Of a stretch of DNA of 24,002 bases, positions 1 to 7,169 are shown piece by piece. Below the pieces are notes generated by a model. The model did no database searches and was not told the DNA's origin. It was given only the letters and a program-made list of their open reading frames with translations. The stretch lies in the IMG/VR virus record IMGVR_UViG_3300021964_008752, positions 1 to 24,002 of that record; one strand, given 5' to 3'. The translations under genes and the position numbers were made by a program. Positions within the stretch are counted from its first letter, which is position 1; every line of letters starts with the position of its first letter. Origin of the DNA: a virus.

Positions 1-1100
1 CCAAAATTTCTTCCGAGGCCGCTGGTTCCTATTTCAGGCGAATATCGGTATCCATCATATTGGTAATCACGATCATATCGATACTTCCATACTTTAACTG
101 CTCCCAGACCCAAAGCTCCTTCATCATATTGGCTGACTACTAATCGTCCTCTTCTAGCTAAAACTTTAAATGTTCCAGTTGAGGTAGTACTAAAATTACA
201 ACTAATTTTTTTAACTATTTTACCAATAGCGCCGTTAACGGCGGTTTCAGCTTTGGCCTGAAAAACAACAATTCTATTATTTCCTCTATCAGAAACAAAA
301 ATCAAATCTTGATCTACATCAAAAGATTCACCATAACTTGCTGAAGCATCTGATGGTGGCTCCAACCACTTGCCGGTGTTGAAAATATGCACACGCTGAT
401 CAACTGTGCTAAAGAAAATCTGTGTACCGTTTACAACTTTAATACCGTTGAAAGTACCACTTTGACTATTAAGCATATTAAAAGTAGACATTGGAATTGT
501 ACGAACAGGGTTTGCTTGTCCAGGCGCAATAAAGGCTACTTGATCATCTTCTACGTCAACATCATTTTCTAAAAATCCTGCGTTATTAGGGATCGTTTCT
601 GTTCTAAGAATTTCTCCAGTAAAAATATCAACCTCTCTACATTCTATACTTGAAACACCGGAGGTGAAAAAAGTTCCAAAAACATAAGCAACATTGCCCA
701 ATAACTTTACATTACTAATAACCCAGCTATCACCCCATCCGGCGCCATATGTTACCGTAGAGGTAGAGGCCGTTAAAGAATCTACTATGAGAATGTTACT
801 ACTAAAACGAACAGCTTTTCCTTTGGCAAAATCCCAATCGTGACCCCAGCTTGAAACGCCTCCTATATATTGACTTATAAAATTTAGTGTGTCGGCATCG
901 TAAAAAGTAATTCTATGATTGTCACCATCAAACAAAGGATCAGCAGAGGATACAGCAATTATTCCATTAGACATTCTTATGTAACGGCCAAAACCTTCGG
1001 CATTATCTTGTCTTTGTAAACTTCCTTCTAGTCTTACAGAAACAGCGCCTGGTCCGCTATTAGTTAAGTTTTGTGAAGAAACTTTGGAAATTAGTGTCAT
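1..1100 (-). CDS. Beta-propeller-like phage protein, partial (C-terminus off the left edge)
   Basis: I translated this by hand from ATG at 1100 (minus strand). The frame stays open for 366 codons to the window edge, so the C-terminus is missing. The start lies 2 nt after the TAA of the 1050-aa gene, with a weak GGAA ribosome site, so the two genes are probably co-transcribed. The protein has repeating beta-strand blade units with Gly-Asp and Trp-Gly turns, such as DPLFDGDNHRITFYDAD near residues 55-71. Near residues 265-285 the motif FVSDRGNNRIVVF closely resembles an NHL repeat. This suggests a seven- or eight-bladed propeller, a fold often used for carbohydrate or protein binding. There is no signal peptide or membrane segment. 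Its place beside tail-fibre genes suggests a virion or adsorption role, which is inference. The open frame and start are directly visible; the fold is moderately supported. Confidence 0.8.
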   Translation of the reverse strand, partial: MTLISKVSSQNLTNSGPGAVSVRLEGSLQRQDNAEGFGRYIRMSNGIIAVSSADPLFDGDNHRITFYDADTLNFISQYIGGVSSWGHDWDFAKGKAVRFSSNILIVDSLTASTSTVTYGAGWGDSWVISNVKLLGNVAYVFGTFFTSGVSSIECREVDIFTGEILRTETIPNNAGFLENDVDVEDDQVAFIAPGQANPVRTIPMSTFNMLNSQSGTFNGIKVVNGTQIFFSTVDQRVHIFNTGKWLEPPSDASASYGESFDVDQDLIFVSDRGNNRIVVFQAKAETAVNGAIGKIVKKISCNFSTTSTGTFKVLARRGRLVVSQYDEGALGLGAVKVWKYRYDRDYQYDGYRYSPEIGTSGLGRNF

Positions 1101-1102
1101 TA

Positions 1103-4100
1103 TTAAGTTCCATAGGTTGATATGGATCCAAGAACTGTCCAAGCAGATCCTGTTCTTATAAATGTAAATGTGACAATATCTGTTTGATCTGCTGTGCCAA
1201 CAAATGTGTTATTGTCTTGGTAAAGTATAGTTTGGCTAGCACCTCCGATATTTACACCAACAGGAACATAAGCAGTTGACCCTTGATCGATAATTATTGA
1301 AACGTTCGTAACTCTATCATTGGTAGTGTCCACGTTAGTAAAGGTTGGTGTCCAGTCTGATATCAAACCACTAACATAAAATACGTTATTGCTTGATACA
1401 TCATATGTTGATCCTGCCGGTGTCCCTATTCTTTCAGCAGTATTACCGGCAGTTAATAATCCAGTATATTCTAAATTGTCAAAGGTAGCATCTACTTCAG
1501 TAGTAGCACCTATCACAACATTGTCCATATTACTTAAAGTAGTAGGATTGATTGTAAGAGCTCCTGTACCACTAGGTGAAATTTCGACAGTACCTGTACC
1601 ACTAGGTGAAATTGTTACATTAGCATCTATTGGTGAAAATGTAGTTGTATCACTAGTATCTAGTGTTGTAAATCTACCTGTGCCTCTGTCACTAGAATCT
1701 AATCCTGTACCTCCAATATCAGTATGTACTATTCCGCTAGGTACTCTTAGTTTTCCACTAAACTCCCAATATGGACCTGGTGGATTCGTTCCACTATCAA
1801 GATATCTTAGATTTGCTGAAGTGCCGTCAATATCAATACCAGCTCCAGTCCATCCTGATGATACAGTTGCTCCTTTAGCAAGTGTAATATTTTTATCAGT
1901 GACATCAAGTGTTTGTGAATTAATTGATGTTGTAGTTCCTTGAACAGTTAGATTACCTTGAACAGTAAGGTTATTAGACATTATGTTGTTGTTTACTGTT
2001 AAATCATTAGTAGTCAAACTATTGCTAACACCTAAATTATTAGTTCCGATATAGTTAGATGTAATAGTTGTTGAAGTTAGGTCAGTAATTGTTGCTTTAG
2101 GTGAAGTAATTCCAGATGAAACAATAAGTGTTGGTACTCTAATGTCGTTGCCAACTGAGATATCACTTTCAAATGTTACTGCTGGAGTAAATGTAATACC
2201 GCTCGAATCATCTGTTGTTAGTGTATTACCTGTGTAAATTAAACTACCAAAATTAATTGTAGTAGCATCACCAAAAGCATTTACTGTTGTTGCGGTATCA
2301 TTAAGTAAATTAAATTCTGTTTGATCAGTAGTTAGGTCGCCGCCTTGAATTTGAATATCTTTTGCTAGGACAACATCGTGTCTAAATGTTGTATTACCCG
2401 TAGTCGCTCCAACTACTATAGTTGAAGTTGTAGGTAATACATTAAAGGTTGGTTGACTTGTTAAAAGATCACCGTTAATTGTAACATTTTCAGTAACCAC
2501 AGCATTTGCTGATAGTTGTAAATCTGTAGCAGTAATGTTGTGTGCTACTACTAGGTCGTTTTCAACTGTTAAATCACTTTGTGTTATCACACTAGGAGTA
2601 ATAGTAATTGCTGTACTATCGTTTGTATCGATAACATTACCATTAATATCAATATTACCTAAGTTAATATCTGTGTTTGCGTTACCAATGTTCAGTGTTG
2701 TTAGGGTAGTGTCAACCAGTAGATTAAATGTTGACTGATCAGTGGTTAAATTTCCACCCTGTATTTCAACATCATCTACAATTCTTAAATTATCATTTAT
2801 GGTTGTCAAGCTAGTTGTGCTACCAATATAAAGTTCATCAACTTGACTGTCAGTAAACACATTTACATATGATTGGTTAGTACTTAACCAGTTTGTTCTA
2901 ATTTGTACTGCGCCAACGCCAGCAGGTTCAAGGTTAATATCTGTATCACTGTTTAGTGCGATAATATTATTATTAAAAATTGTTAATTCATCTGTGCTTA
3001 TTTCATCTGCTAGATTAATAGCACCACGTATGTTTACAGTACCGCCCAGTGTACCAAGTGTTAATACTTCAGTGTCAGTATCGGTTAATATAATCTCTGT
3101 ACCGGGGACATTTTCAATTTCGTATGTTACCCTGATTCTGTAGGTAACAATGTCTGAACTGCCTGTCCACGAAAATATAATTCTGTAGTCTATAGTTGCT
3201 GGATCAATTTCAGCATAATTTCCGTTGATTTCATATGATTGGTCAACAACTGTTCCACTTACATTGTCAATGGTTACCCAGCCGCCGCCATCATTTCTCT
3301 GTAGAATAACACTGCCTGTTGTTAGTGTGCTTTCTGATGTGTAAACTGCTGTATAACTTAGTGTACCTTGTGCCGCAGGACTTTGGAAATTAACATACAC
3401 ATCTTTTGCGGCTTCTGTACTTGTAGCATAGTCTGGTGAAAATAGTAATTCATTATCAAGTGTACCATTACCAGTTAGTGCTATTGCTGTACCTGTTGTA
3501 CCTGTTGTTGTGTAATTCACAACACCGTCAACTCCTGGCGTAGATTCGACTTTGGCAACTAACAGGTTATCCATGATTAGTTTGTTGTTAGTAATATTAC
3601 CACGCTCTGAAATACTCTGTAATGTATCTGTTTCAGTTACACCAAAACTTTCAAACTCTACTTCTTGTGAACCAACTCTAGTAATAGAAATACCACGAGC
3701 GGGTGTTAATATAATACTCTGATCGTCACCGCTATCACTGAACAATCTTAGGTTAGTTGTTCCCACTGGAACTTCAAAATCATACTGTGTTGCGTTTAGC
3801 GTAAAACTTTTAGTATCGTTATTAACACTACTAAAACTAACGCCGGCTCCGCCAACAATGTTTAAAGTATCTTTGACTGATTCTGCTGATATTATTTCTT
3901 CAGGATTAGCAAGGCCGCCTCCTGTTAATCTGATATCTTGAAAAATATTATGTACTGAAGTTTCTAATGGATATATTGTTGTAAATGTCAGTGAGTGGGT
4001 GCCTGCCGGCGTACTTAATAGATCAATATAGTCCGTTTGTCTTGCTTTTTCTTCTGTTAATGCTAATTGAATCTCATCAGGGCCAATCACAATAGCATAA

Positions 4101-4255
4101 TACTTTACTCCACTAACTAGTCCGCCTACTGAATTACCATTACCGTTCTTATAAATTAATCCATCGAGATTGGTTAATCCGTGTGATGTAACTGTTATAA
4201 TATCAGTTGCTATATCAACGTCTGTAGACGGTGTAAATGAAATAATTTTTGGCAT
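1103..4255 (-). CDS. Large repetitive tail-fibre-type structural protein (1050 aa)
   Basis: This is a Thr/Asn/Gly/Asp-rich protein made of beta-structured repeats, typical of marine T4-like phage fibres. Residues about 10-70 form the module TVTSHGL...GGLVSGVKYYAIV, also found in the 2455-aa protein here. Around residues 460, 505, 602 and 645 there are degenerate copies of a unit with the pattern DQxxFNLLxxTxTTLNxG, followed by GDLTTD and NDLxV segments. Residues about 765-795 carry the fibre motif LTVQGNLTVQGTTTSINSQ. Two ISPSGTG repeats follow near residues 890-900. The C-terminal 85 residues (TFTFIRTGSAWTVLGS) look like a terminal receptor-binding or trimerisation domain. The start ATG is preceded by AAGGA 11 nt upstream and by a minus-strand late promoter at 4280-4287. 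It diverges from another fibre gene. Its exact position in the virion cannot be told from sequence alone. Confidence 0.9.
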   Translation of the reverse strand: MPKIISFTPSTDVDIATDIITVTSHGLTNLDGLIYKNGNGNSVGGLVSGVKYYAIVIGPDEIQLALTEEKARQTDYIDLLSTPAGTHSLTFTTIYPLETSVHNIFQDIRLTGGGLANPEEIISAESVKDTLNIVGGAGVSFSSVNNDTKSFTLNATQYDFEVPVGTTNLRLFSDSGDDQSIILTPARGISITRVGSQEVEFESFGVTETDTLQSISERGNITNNKLIMDNLLVAKVESTPGVDGVVNYTTTGTTGTAIALTGNGTLDNELLFSPDYATSTEAAKDVYVNFQSPAAQGTLSYTAVYTSESTLTTGSVILQRNDGGGWVTIDNVSGTVVDQSYEINGNYAEIDPATIDYRIIFSWTGSSDIVTYRIRVTYEIENVPGTEIILTDTDTEVLTLGTLGGTVNIRGAINLADEISTDELTIFNNNIIALNSDTDINLEPAGVGAVQIRTNWLSTNQSYVNVFTDSQVDELYIGSTTSLTTINDNLRIVDDVEIQGGNLTTDQSTFNLLVDTTLTTLNIGNANTDINLGNIDINGNVIDTNDSTAITITPSVITQSDLTVENDLVVAHNITATDLQLSANAVVTENVTINGDLLTSQPTFNVLPTTSTIVVGATTGNTTFRHDVVLAKDIQIQGGDLTTDQTEFNLLNDTATTVNAFGDATTINFGSLIYTGNTLTTDDSSGITFTPAVTFESDISVGNDIRVPTLIVSSGITSPKATITDLTSTTITSNYIGTNNLGVSNSLTTNDLTVNNNIMSNNLTVQGNLTVQGTTTSINSQTLDVTDKNITLAKGATVSSGWTGAGIDIDGTSANLRYLDSGTNPPGPYWEFSGKLRVPSGIVHTDIGGTGLDSSDRGTGRFTTLDTSDTTTFSPIDANVTISPSGTGTVEISPSGTGALTINPTTLSNMDNVVIGATTEVDATFDNLEYTGLLTAGNTAERIGTPAGSTYDVSSNNVFYVSGLISDWTPTFTNVDTTNDRVTNVSIIIDQGSTAYVPVGVNIGGASQTILYQDNNTFVGTADQTDIVTFTFIRTGSAWTVLGSISTYGT
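1563..1613 (-). repeat. 21-bp direct repeat, 30-nt period, in the fibre gene
   Basis: The same 21-base string occurs at 1563-1583 and 1593-1613. On the minus strand it encodes two consecutive ISPSGTG peptides. The near-perfect identity suggests a recent in-frame duplication. Confidence 0.8.
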
Positions 4256-4279
4256 ATTAATGATTGTCCTTATACAGTG

Positions 4280-4287
4280 TATTTATT
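4280..4287 (-). promoter_or_regulatory. T4-type late promoter, minus strand (AATAAATA)
   Basis: The minus strand reads AATAAATA, which fits the NATAAATA late motif of T4-like marine phages (T4 consensus TATAAATA, recognised by the gp55 sigma factor). It lies 24 nt upstream of the ATG at 4255, leaving room for the AAGGA ribosome site at 4267-4271. It should drive the 1050-aa fibre gene and the propeller gene downstream. Confidence 0.65.
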
Positions 4288-4301
4288 GTTTTTCTTTTCT
4301 G

Positions 4302-4309
4302 TATAAATA
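4302..4309 (+). promoter_or_regulatory. T4-type late promoter, plus strand (TATAAATA)
   Basis: An exact T4 consensus TATAAATA lies in the 53-nt gap between divergent fibre genes, pointing right. Its last A is the first base of an ATG at 4309. A second in-frame ATG at 4318 lies close to the expected transcript start, so a very short or absent leader is likely. Confidence 0.7.
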
Positions 4310-5754
4310 TGAGTACTATGAAACATTCTGATATTGATCAACTTACAGCATCGCTTAGTACAGCATTAAAACAGCTCGACGAAAAAGCGAAATCCGGTGA
4401 GAATATACAGCTCACTAATAAACAAATGTCGAAAATTATTCGTCAAATTCCCTATGGCGGGCTGACTGGCGATCAAGTTAGCGGCGGAAAAATTAGTAAT
4501 TTTAGTAGTACTGGTATTAGTGATGATGCTAGTAATACAATGCTAACAGTTACTAACGAAGGAATTATAGCCGCAAATGCTAACTTCCAGACGCTAAAAG
4601 GAAGTGTTACTGTTGAAGAACAACTAACAGCAGGTTCTGCTGTTGTTATCGGCGACTTAACTGTGTCCGGAACACTAAGAGCTAACGTTGAAGTTGACAC
4701 CCAGAAGTTTTTAAGAACATTACCAGACAGAAGTATTTCTGGTAATAAAGTAAATGGCGGAATTATTAGAAACTTCGCTACACCAGGCATCAAAGACGAA
4801 TCAAATTCAAATACAAAATTAATGATCACCGACGATCAAGTTTCAATTGATAGTTTAAGTATAGGTCAAATTAAAGGCAATGTTGCTGTTGAGCAAAAAC
4901 TAACTGCTCATGATGTTCATGTTGAAGGAGAAATCACAGCAACACGTATTAGAACAGACGAGTTGTTCGCTGACATCAGAATCGAAAGAACATCTCCATT
5001 AGAGTTTACTCAAAGTGCAGGAAATCCAATCATAGGAAAAGGACTCCTATGGACCGGTGCTGGTGTAACCAGACAGTTTATCCTGCGTGAAAACGATCAA
5101 CTATTTTCAACTGAAAATATTAATGTTAACAAAGGTCGTTCTTACCAAATTGACAATATTCCTGTTCTTAACTTTGATTCATTAGGCGCAACTGTTATTA
5201 AAAGTAGGCTAAGAGAAGTAGGTAATCTAAACAAGCTCACAGTACTAGGTACAGTAAACTTTGATAATCAATTGTTTTTCTTTAACGAATCGGGCAGATT
5301 ATCATTTGGACACGATGAACCCAACGCTAAGTTTAGCATTTACGAAAACGAAGTTGAATTTAAAGTAGGTACAAAAGAAAATAAATCATTAATAGGCACA
5401 CATGGATATAATTCATTATCTATCATCACTGACAATACTGAACGACTTACGGTCGATGCTGGCGGTAGCATTACTTTAGGTAATAAAAATACACCTCCAA
5501 CTCAAGTTAATGTTCACGGTCGAGTTTCAATTGGGGTTAACAATCCAGATCAAAATGTAGATCTACATGTTAATGGGCCGATAAGATTTAATAATAAACT
5601 ACAAAGTCACGGAGCAGGAATTCCAAAAGCCGGTTCATATACTAAAGGTGACATAATTTGGAACATTGAACCACGGACAGGACAGCCAATTGGATGGGTA
5701 TGTATTGTTACAGGTACCCCAGGAGAATGGCGTCCATTCGGCATTATAGGATAG
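4309..5754 (+). CDS. Tail-fibre-type structural protein (481 aa)
   Basis: The N-terminus is a short helical segment (KHSDIDQLTASLSTALKQLD). Two copies of a beta module follow: near residues 47-75 (YGGLTGDQVSGGKISNF) and 137-165 (RSISGNKVNGGIIRNF). Each is followed by a VEEQLTAG- or VEQKLTAH-type strand segment. The middle is beta-rich and contains NVHGRVSIGVNNP. The last 40 residues (GSYTKGDIIWNIEP, GWVCIV, GTPGEWRPFG) match a C-terminal cap common in phage fibre and attachment proteins. I chose ATG 4309; ATG 4318 is equally possible. The frame extends back to a TTG at 4264, but that adds a hydrophobic stretch reading through promoter DNA, so I reject it. There is no strong ribosome site. It is followed after 4 nt by the membrane-protein gene. 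Being structural is well supported; the exact part is unknown. Confidence 0.85.
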   Translation: MSTMKHSDIDQLTASLSTALKQLDEKAKSGENIQLTNKQMSKIIRQIPYGGLTGDQVSGGKISNFSSTGISDDASNTMLTVTNEGIIAANANFQTLKGSVTVEEQLTAGSAVVIGDLTVSGTLRANVEVDTQKFLRTLPDRSISGNKVNGGIIRNFATPGIKDESNSNTKLMITDDQVSIDSLSIGQIKGNVAVEQKLTAHDVHVEGEITATRIRTDELFADIRIERTSPLEFTQSAGNPIIGKGLLWTGAGVTRQFILRENDQLFSTENINVNKGRSYQIDNIPVLNFDSLGATVIKSRLREVGNLNKLTVLGTVNFDNQLFFFNESGRLSFGHDEPNAKFSIYENEVEFKVGTKENKSLIGTHGYNSLSIITDNTERLTVDAGGSITLGNKNTPPTQVNVHGRVSIGVNNPDQNVDLHVNGPIRFNNKLQSHGAGIPKAGSYTKGDIIWNIEPRTGQPIGWVCIVTGTPGEWRPFGIIG

Positions 5755-5758
5755 GACG

Positions 5759-6106
5759 TTGAAAAAATCATTAATCTCAAAACAGATTGCTTTCTGGAAA
5801 GCATATGGCATCTATAGTCCGTTAGTTTTTGTTGTCGGATTGATAGTCTGTTGGTGGTTAGAATGGTTTCATATAGACACATGGTTTGTTATAGGTGGAA
5901 CTATACTAGCATGTACCGCTGTAATTTGGTGGTGGTGGACCATGTTCACCATAAACAAACTTAACAATACACTAACTAAAAATGTAGAACAATTTTTAGA
6001 ACTATTGGGTATTGTTAAAGAGCTAAATCATGACGTCAGAGAATCATCTAGTAATAGGCAACGGGGAAAGCCGAAAGCCAATAAAAATAAACCTCCTAAA
6101 GAATAA
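5759..6106 (+). CDS. Small two-helix membrane protein (115 aa), holin-like topology
   Basis: The start is TTG at 5759, with AGGA about 6 nt upstream overlapping the end of the previous gene. Two hydrophobic helices are visible: about residues 19-36 (PLVFVVGLIVCWWLEW) and 43-63 (FVIGGTILACTAVIWWWWTMF). The Trp run sits at the membrane border. After that comes an amphipathic, possibly coiled-coil, stretch (NKLNNTLTKNVEQFLELLGIVKEL) and a basic tail rich in Lys, Arg and Pro. Two helices with a charged cytoplasmic tail are compatible with a holin or a membrane-anchoring phage protein, but nothing here proves lysis function and no endolysin is nearby. The last 77 nt overlap the next gene in another frame. 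Confidence 0.7.
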   Translation: MKKSLISKQIAFWKAYGIYSPLVFVVGLIVCWWLEWFHIDTWFVIGGTILACTAVIWWWWTMFTINKLNNTLTKNVEQFLELLGIVKELNHDVRESSSNRQRGKPKANKNKPPKE

Positions 6107-6629
6107 GTTTACTACCTTTGGCTGTAATGCCGTTTGTCGTGATTATGAAATAGATCATCTAGTATGCGTTGATCGGCGAATGGTTAAAGAAGCTCTAGCA
6201 TACAAAGTTCAAAACATTTACACAAGACAGGATTGGAAAAAATATTTTCCAGGGCCCGATGTCCAAACCGTTCCAGAATTACCTTACAAAAGCGATAAAA
6301 GATGGGATCAACCTTTCCATTGGGGCAGTGGACCATATGCTCTATTACTGAGTGCTACTATGGATCCACAGCATGTTCATTTAATTGGTTTTGATTTACA
6401 AAGTACAACAACAACCGTAAACAATATCTACAAAGGAACAGAAAACTATGTGGATAGAAATCATCGCCCTGTTGATCCAAAATATTGGGTGAAGCAAAAT
6501 GCTAAAGTTTTTGAATTGTTTCCTAATATTCAATTCACAATTTACAATAACCAAGAATGGGAATTGCCCATAGATTGGCAATTTAATAACGTTACCAAAA
6601 AACAAATAAAAGAGTTGACAACTTCATAA
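6030..6629 (+). CDS. CstII/DUF115-like putative glycosyl- or sialyltransferase-type protein (199 aa)
   Basis: The N-terminus reads LVIGNGESRK followed by TTFGCNAVCRDYEIDHLVCVD. This Rossmann-like arrangement (a Gly-Asn-Gly loop, then FGCN and a short hydrophobic strand ending in Asp) is seen in GT42 sialyltransferases (CstII) and in the DUF115/motility accessory factor group that binds nucleotide sugars. Later motifs are HWGSGPYALLLSA near residues 97-109 and HLIGFDLQS near 117-125. The family assignment rests on these patterns only, so the substrate is unknown. AAAGAG lies 6 nt before the ATG. It begins inside the membrane-protein gene (77-nt overlap), which implies coupled expression. It belongs with the glycosyltransferases at 7169 and 8099. 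Confidence 0.7.
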   Translation: MTSENHLVIGNGESRKPIKINLLKNKFTTFGCNAVCRDYEIDHLVCVDRRMVKEALAYKVQNIYTRQDWKKYFPGPDVQTVPELPYKSDKRWDQPFHWGSGPYALLLSATMDPQHVHLIGFDLQSTTTTVNNIYKGTENYVDRNHRPVDPKYWVKQNAKVFELFPNIQFTIYNNQEWELPIDWQFNNVTKKQIKELTTS

Positions 6630-6643
6630 ATATCCTGTATTAT
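6615..6643 (+). promoter_or_regulatory. Sigma70-type early promoter (TTGACA-17-TATTAT)
   Basis: The -35 box TTGACA is at 6615-6620 and the -10 box TATTAT at 6638-6643, with an ideal 17-nt spacer. Transcription should start near 6650, giving a 5' leader of about 70 nt before the pterin-synthase gene at 6720. The -35 box lies inside the end of the upstream coding region. Confidence 0.7.
6625..6632 (+). promoter_or_regulatory. Late promoter motif (CATAAATA) nested in the early promoter
   Basis: CATAAATA fits the NATAAATA phage late motif. It sits entirely within the 17-nt spacer of the early promoter at 6615-6643. The downstream operon could therefore be transcribed in both phases from nearly the same spot. 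Confidence 0.55.
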
Positions 6644-6650
6644 ATACATT

Positions 6651-6710
6651 ATGTTTAACAAAGGACTTGGCGTCACCCCTTCTAATTCTGCCGCCATTAT
6701 TAAAGTATAG
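6651..6710 (+). CDS. Possible 19-aa leader peptide ORF
   Basis: ATG at 6651 opens a 19-codon frame (MFNKGLGVTPSNSAAIIKV) that ends in TAG, just before the GGAG ribosome site (6710-6713) of the pterin-synthase gene. It begins about where the early promoter would start transcription, so it would be leaderless or have no ribosome site. It may be chance, or a leader peptide affecting translation of the next gene. I recognise no homologue. Confidence 0.25.
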   Translation: MFNKGLGVTPSNSAAIIKV

Positions 6711-6719
6711 GAGATAATA

Positions 6720-7169
6720 ATGGGAAAACATTACAGTACAAAACACTACGGACACAACATTGGTTTATCGGCAGTATTCCGTCAACCTAACGCAGATCAT
6801 TCACACTGTCATTTACTACACGGTTACAGTCTAGCATTTACATTTACATTTGGATGCGATGAGCTAGACAACAAAAACTGGGCAGTAGACTTTGGAGGAC
6901 TAAAGCCTTTAAAGCAGTGGCTTGAAGATCATTTCGATCACAAGACAGCAATTGATAAACACGATCCACACTTGGATACATTTTTAAAATTACAAGATAT
7001 GGATCTAGCAGAAATTGTTATTATGGACGGAGTCGGTGCGGAGAAGTTCGCAGAACACGCATTTAATTTTGCTGACAAACTAGTACGTGAAATGAGTGAC
7101 AATCGTTGTTATTGTGTAAAAGTAGAATGTGCCGAGCACGGTGCTAATTCAGCGATCTATGAAAAATAA
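6720..7169 (+). CDS. 6-pyruvoyl-tetrahydropterin synthase / QueD-like protein (149 aa)
   Basis: This is a T-fold enzyme family that converts 7,8-dihydroneopterin triphosphate to 6-pyruvoyl- or 6-carboxytetrahydropterin. The latter is a step toward preQ0, queuosine and 7-deazaguanine DNA modifications. The active-site pattern is visible: Cys30 in CHLLHGYS (family C-x3-H-G-H), Asp73-His74 in FDH, and Glu136 in VKVEC. The ending NSAIYEK also fits. Two of the three zinc ligands look replaced: the AAH histidine aligns with Phe20, and the second His of HGH with Tyr36. Extra histidines (27, 29, 31) lie near Cys30. A GGAG site is 6-7 nt upstream. The stop overlaps the next ATG (TAATG). No queC, queE or folE is in the window, so partners would be elsewhere or from the host. 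Confidence 0.85.
   Translation: MGKHYSTKHYGHNIGLSAVFRQPNADHSHCHLLHGYSLAFTFTFGCDELDNKNWAVDFGGLKPLKQWLEDHFDHKTAIDKHDPHLDTFLKLQDMDLAEIVIMDGVGAEKFAEHAFNFADKLVREMSDNRCYCVKVECAEHGANSAIYEK

Noticed and set aside
1389-1943. 184-aa plus-strand ORF opposite the 1050-aa fibre gene
   Set aside because: It is a low-complexity Val/Pro/Ser-rich shadow of the repetitive fibre codons, with no ribosome site or recognisable motif.
4264-4308. Upstream TTG start adding a hydrophobic, signal-like N-terminus to the 481-aa fibre protein
   Set aside because: This stretch holds the divergent late promoters and the minus-strand ribosome site; the hydrophobic residues come from its T-rich DNA.
5154-5159. TTGACA inside the 481-aa fibre gene
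   Set aside because: No -10 box stands at the right distance and no gene starts nearby.
6644-6719. preQ1 riboswitch before the QueD-like gene
   Set aside because: The short C-rich pseudoknot pattern of preQ1 classes is not visible; only a weak 5-bp stem with a 20-nt loop exists.
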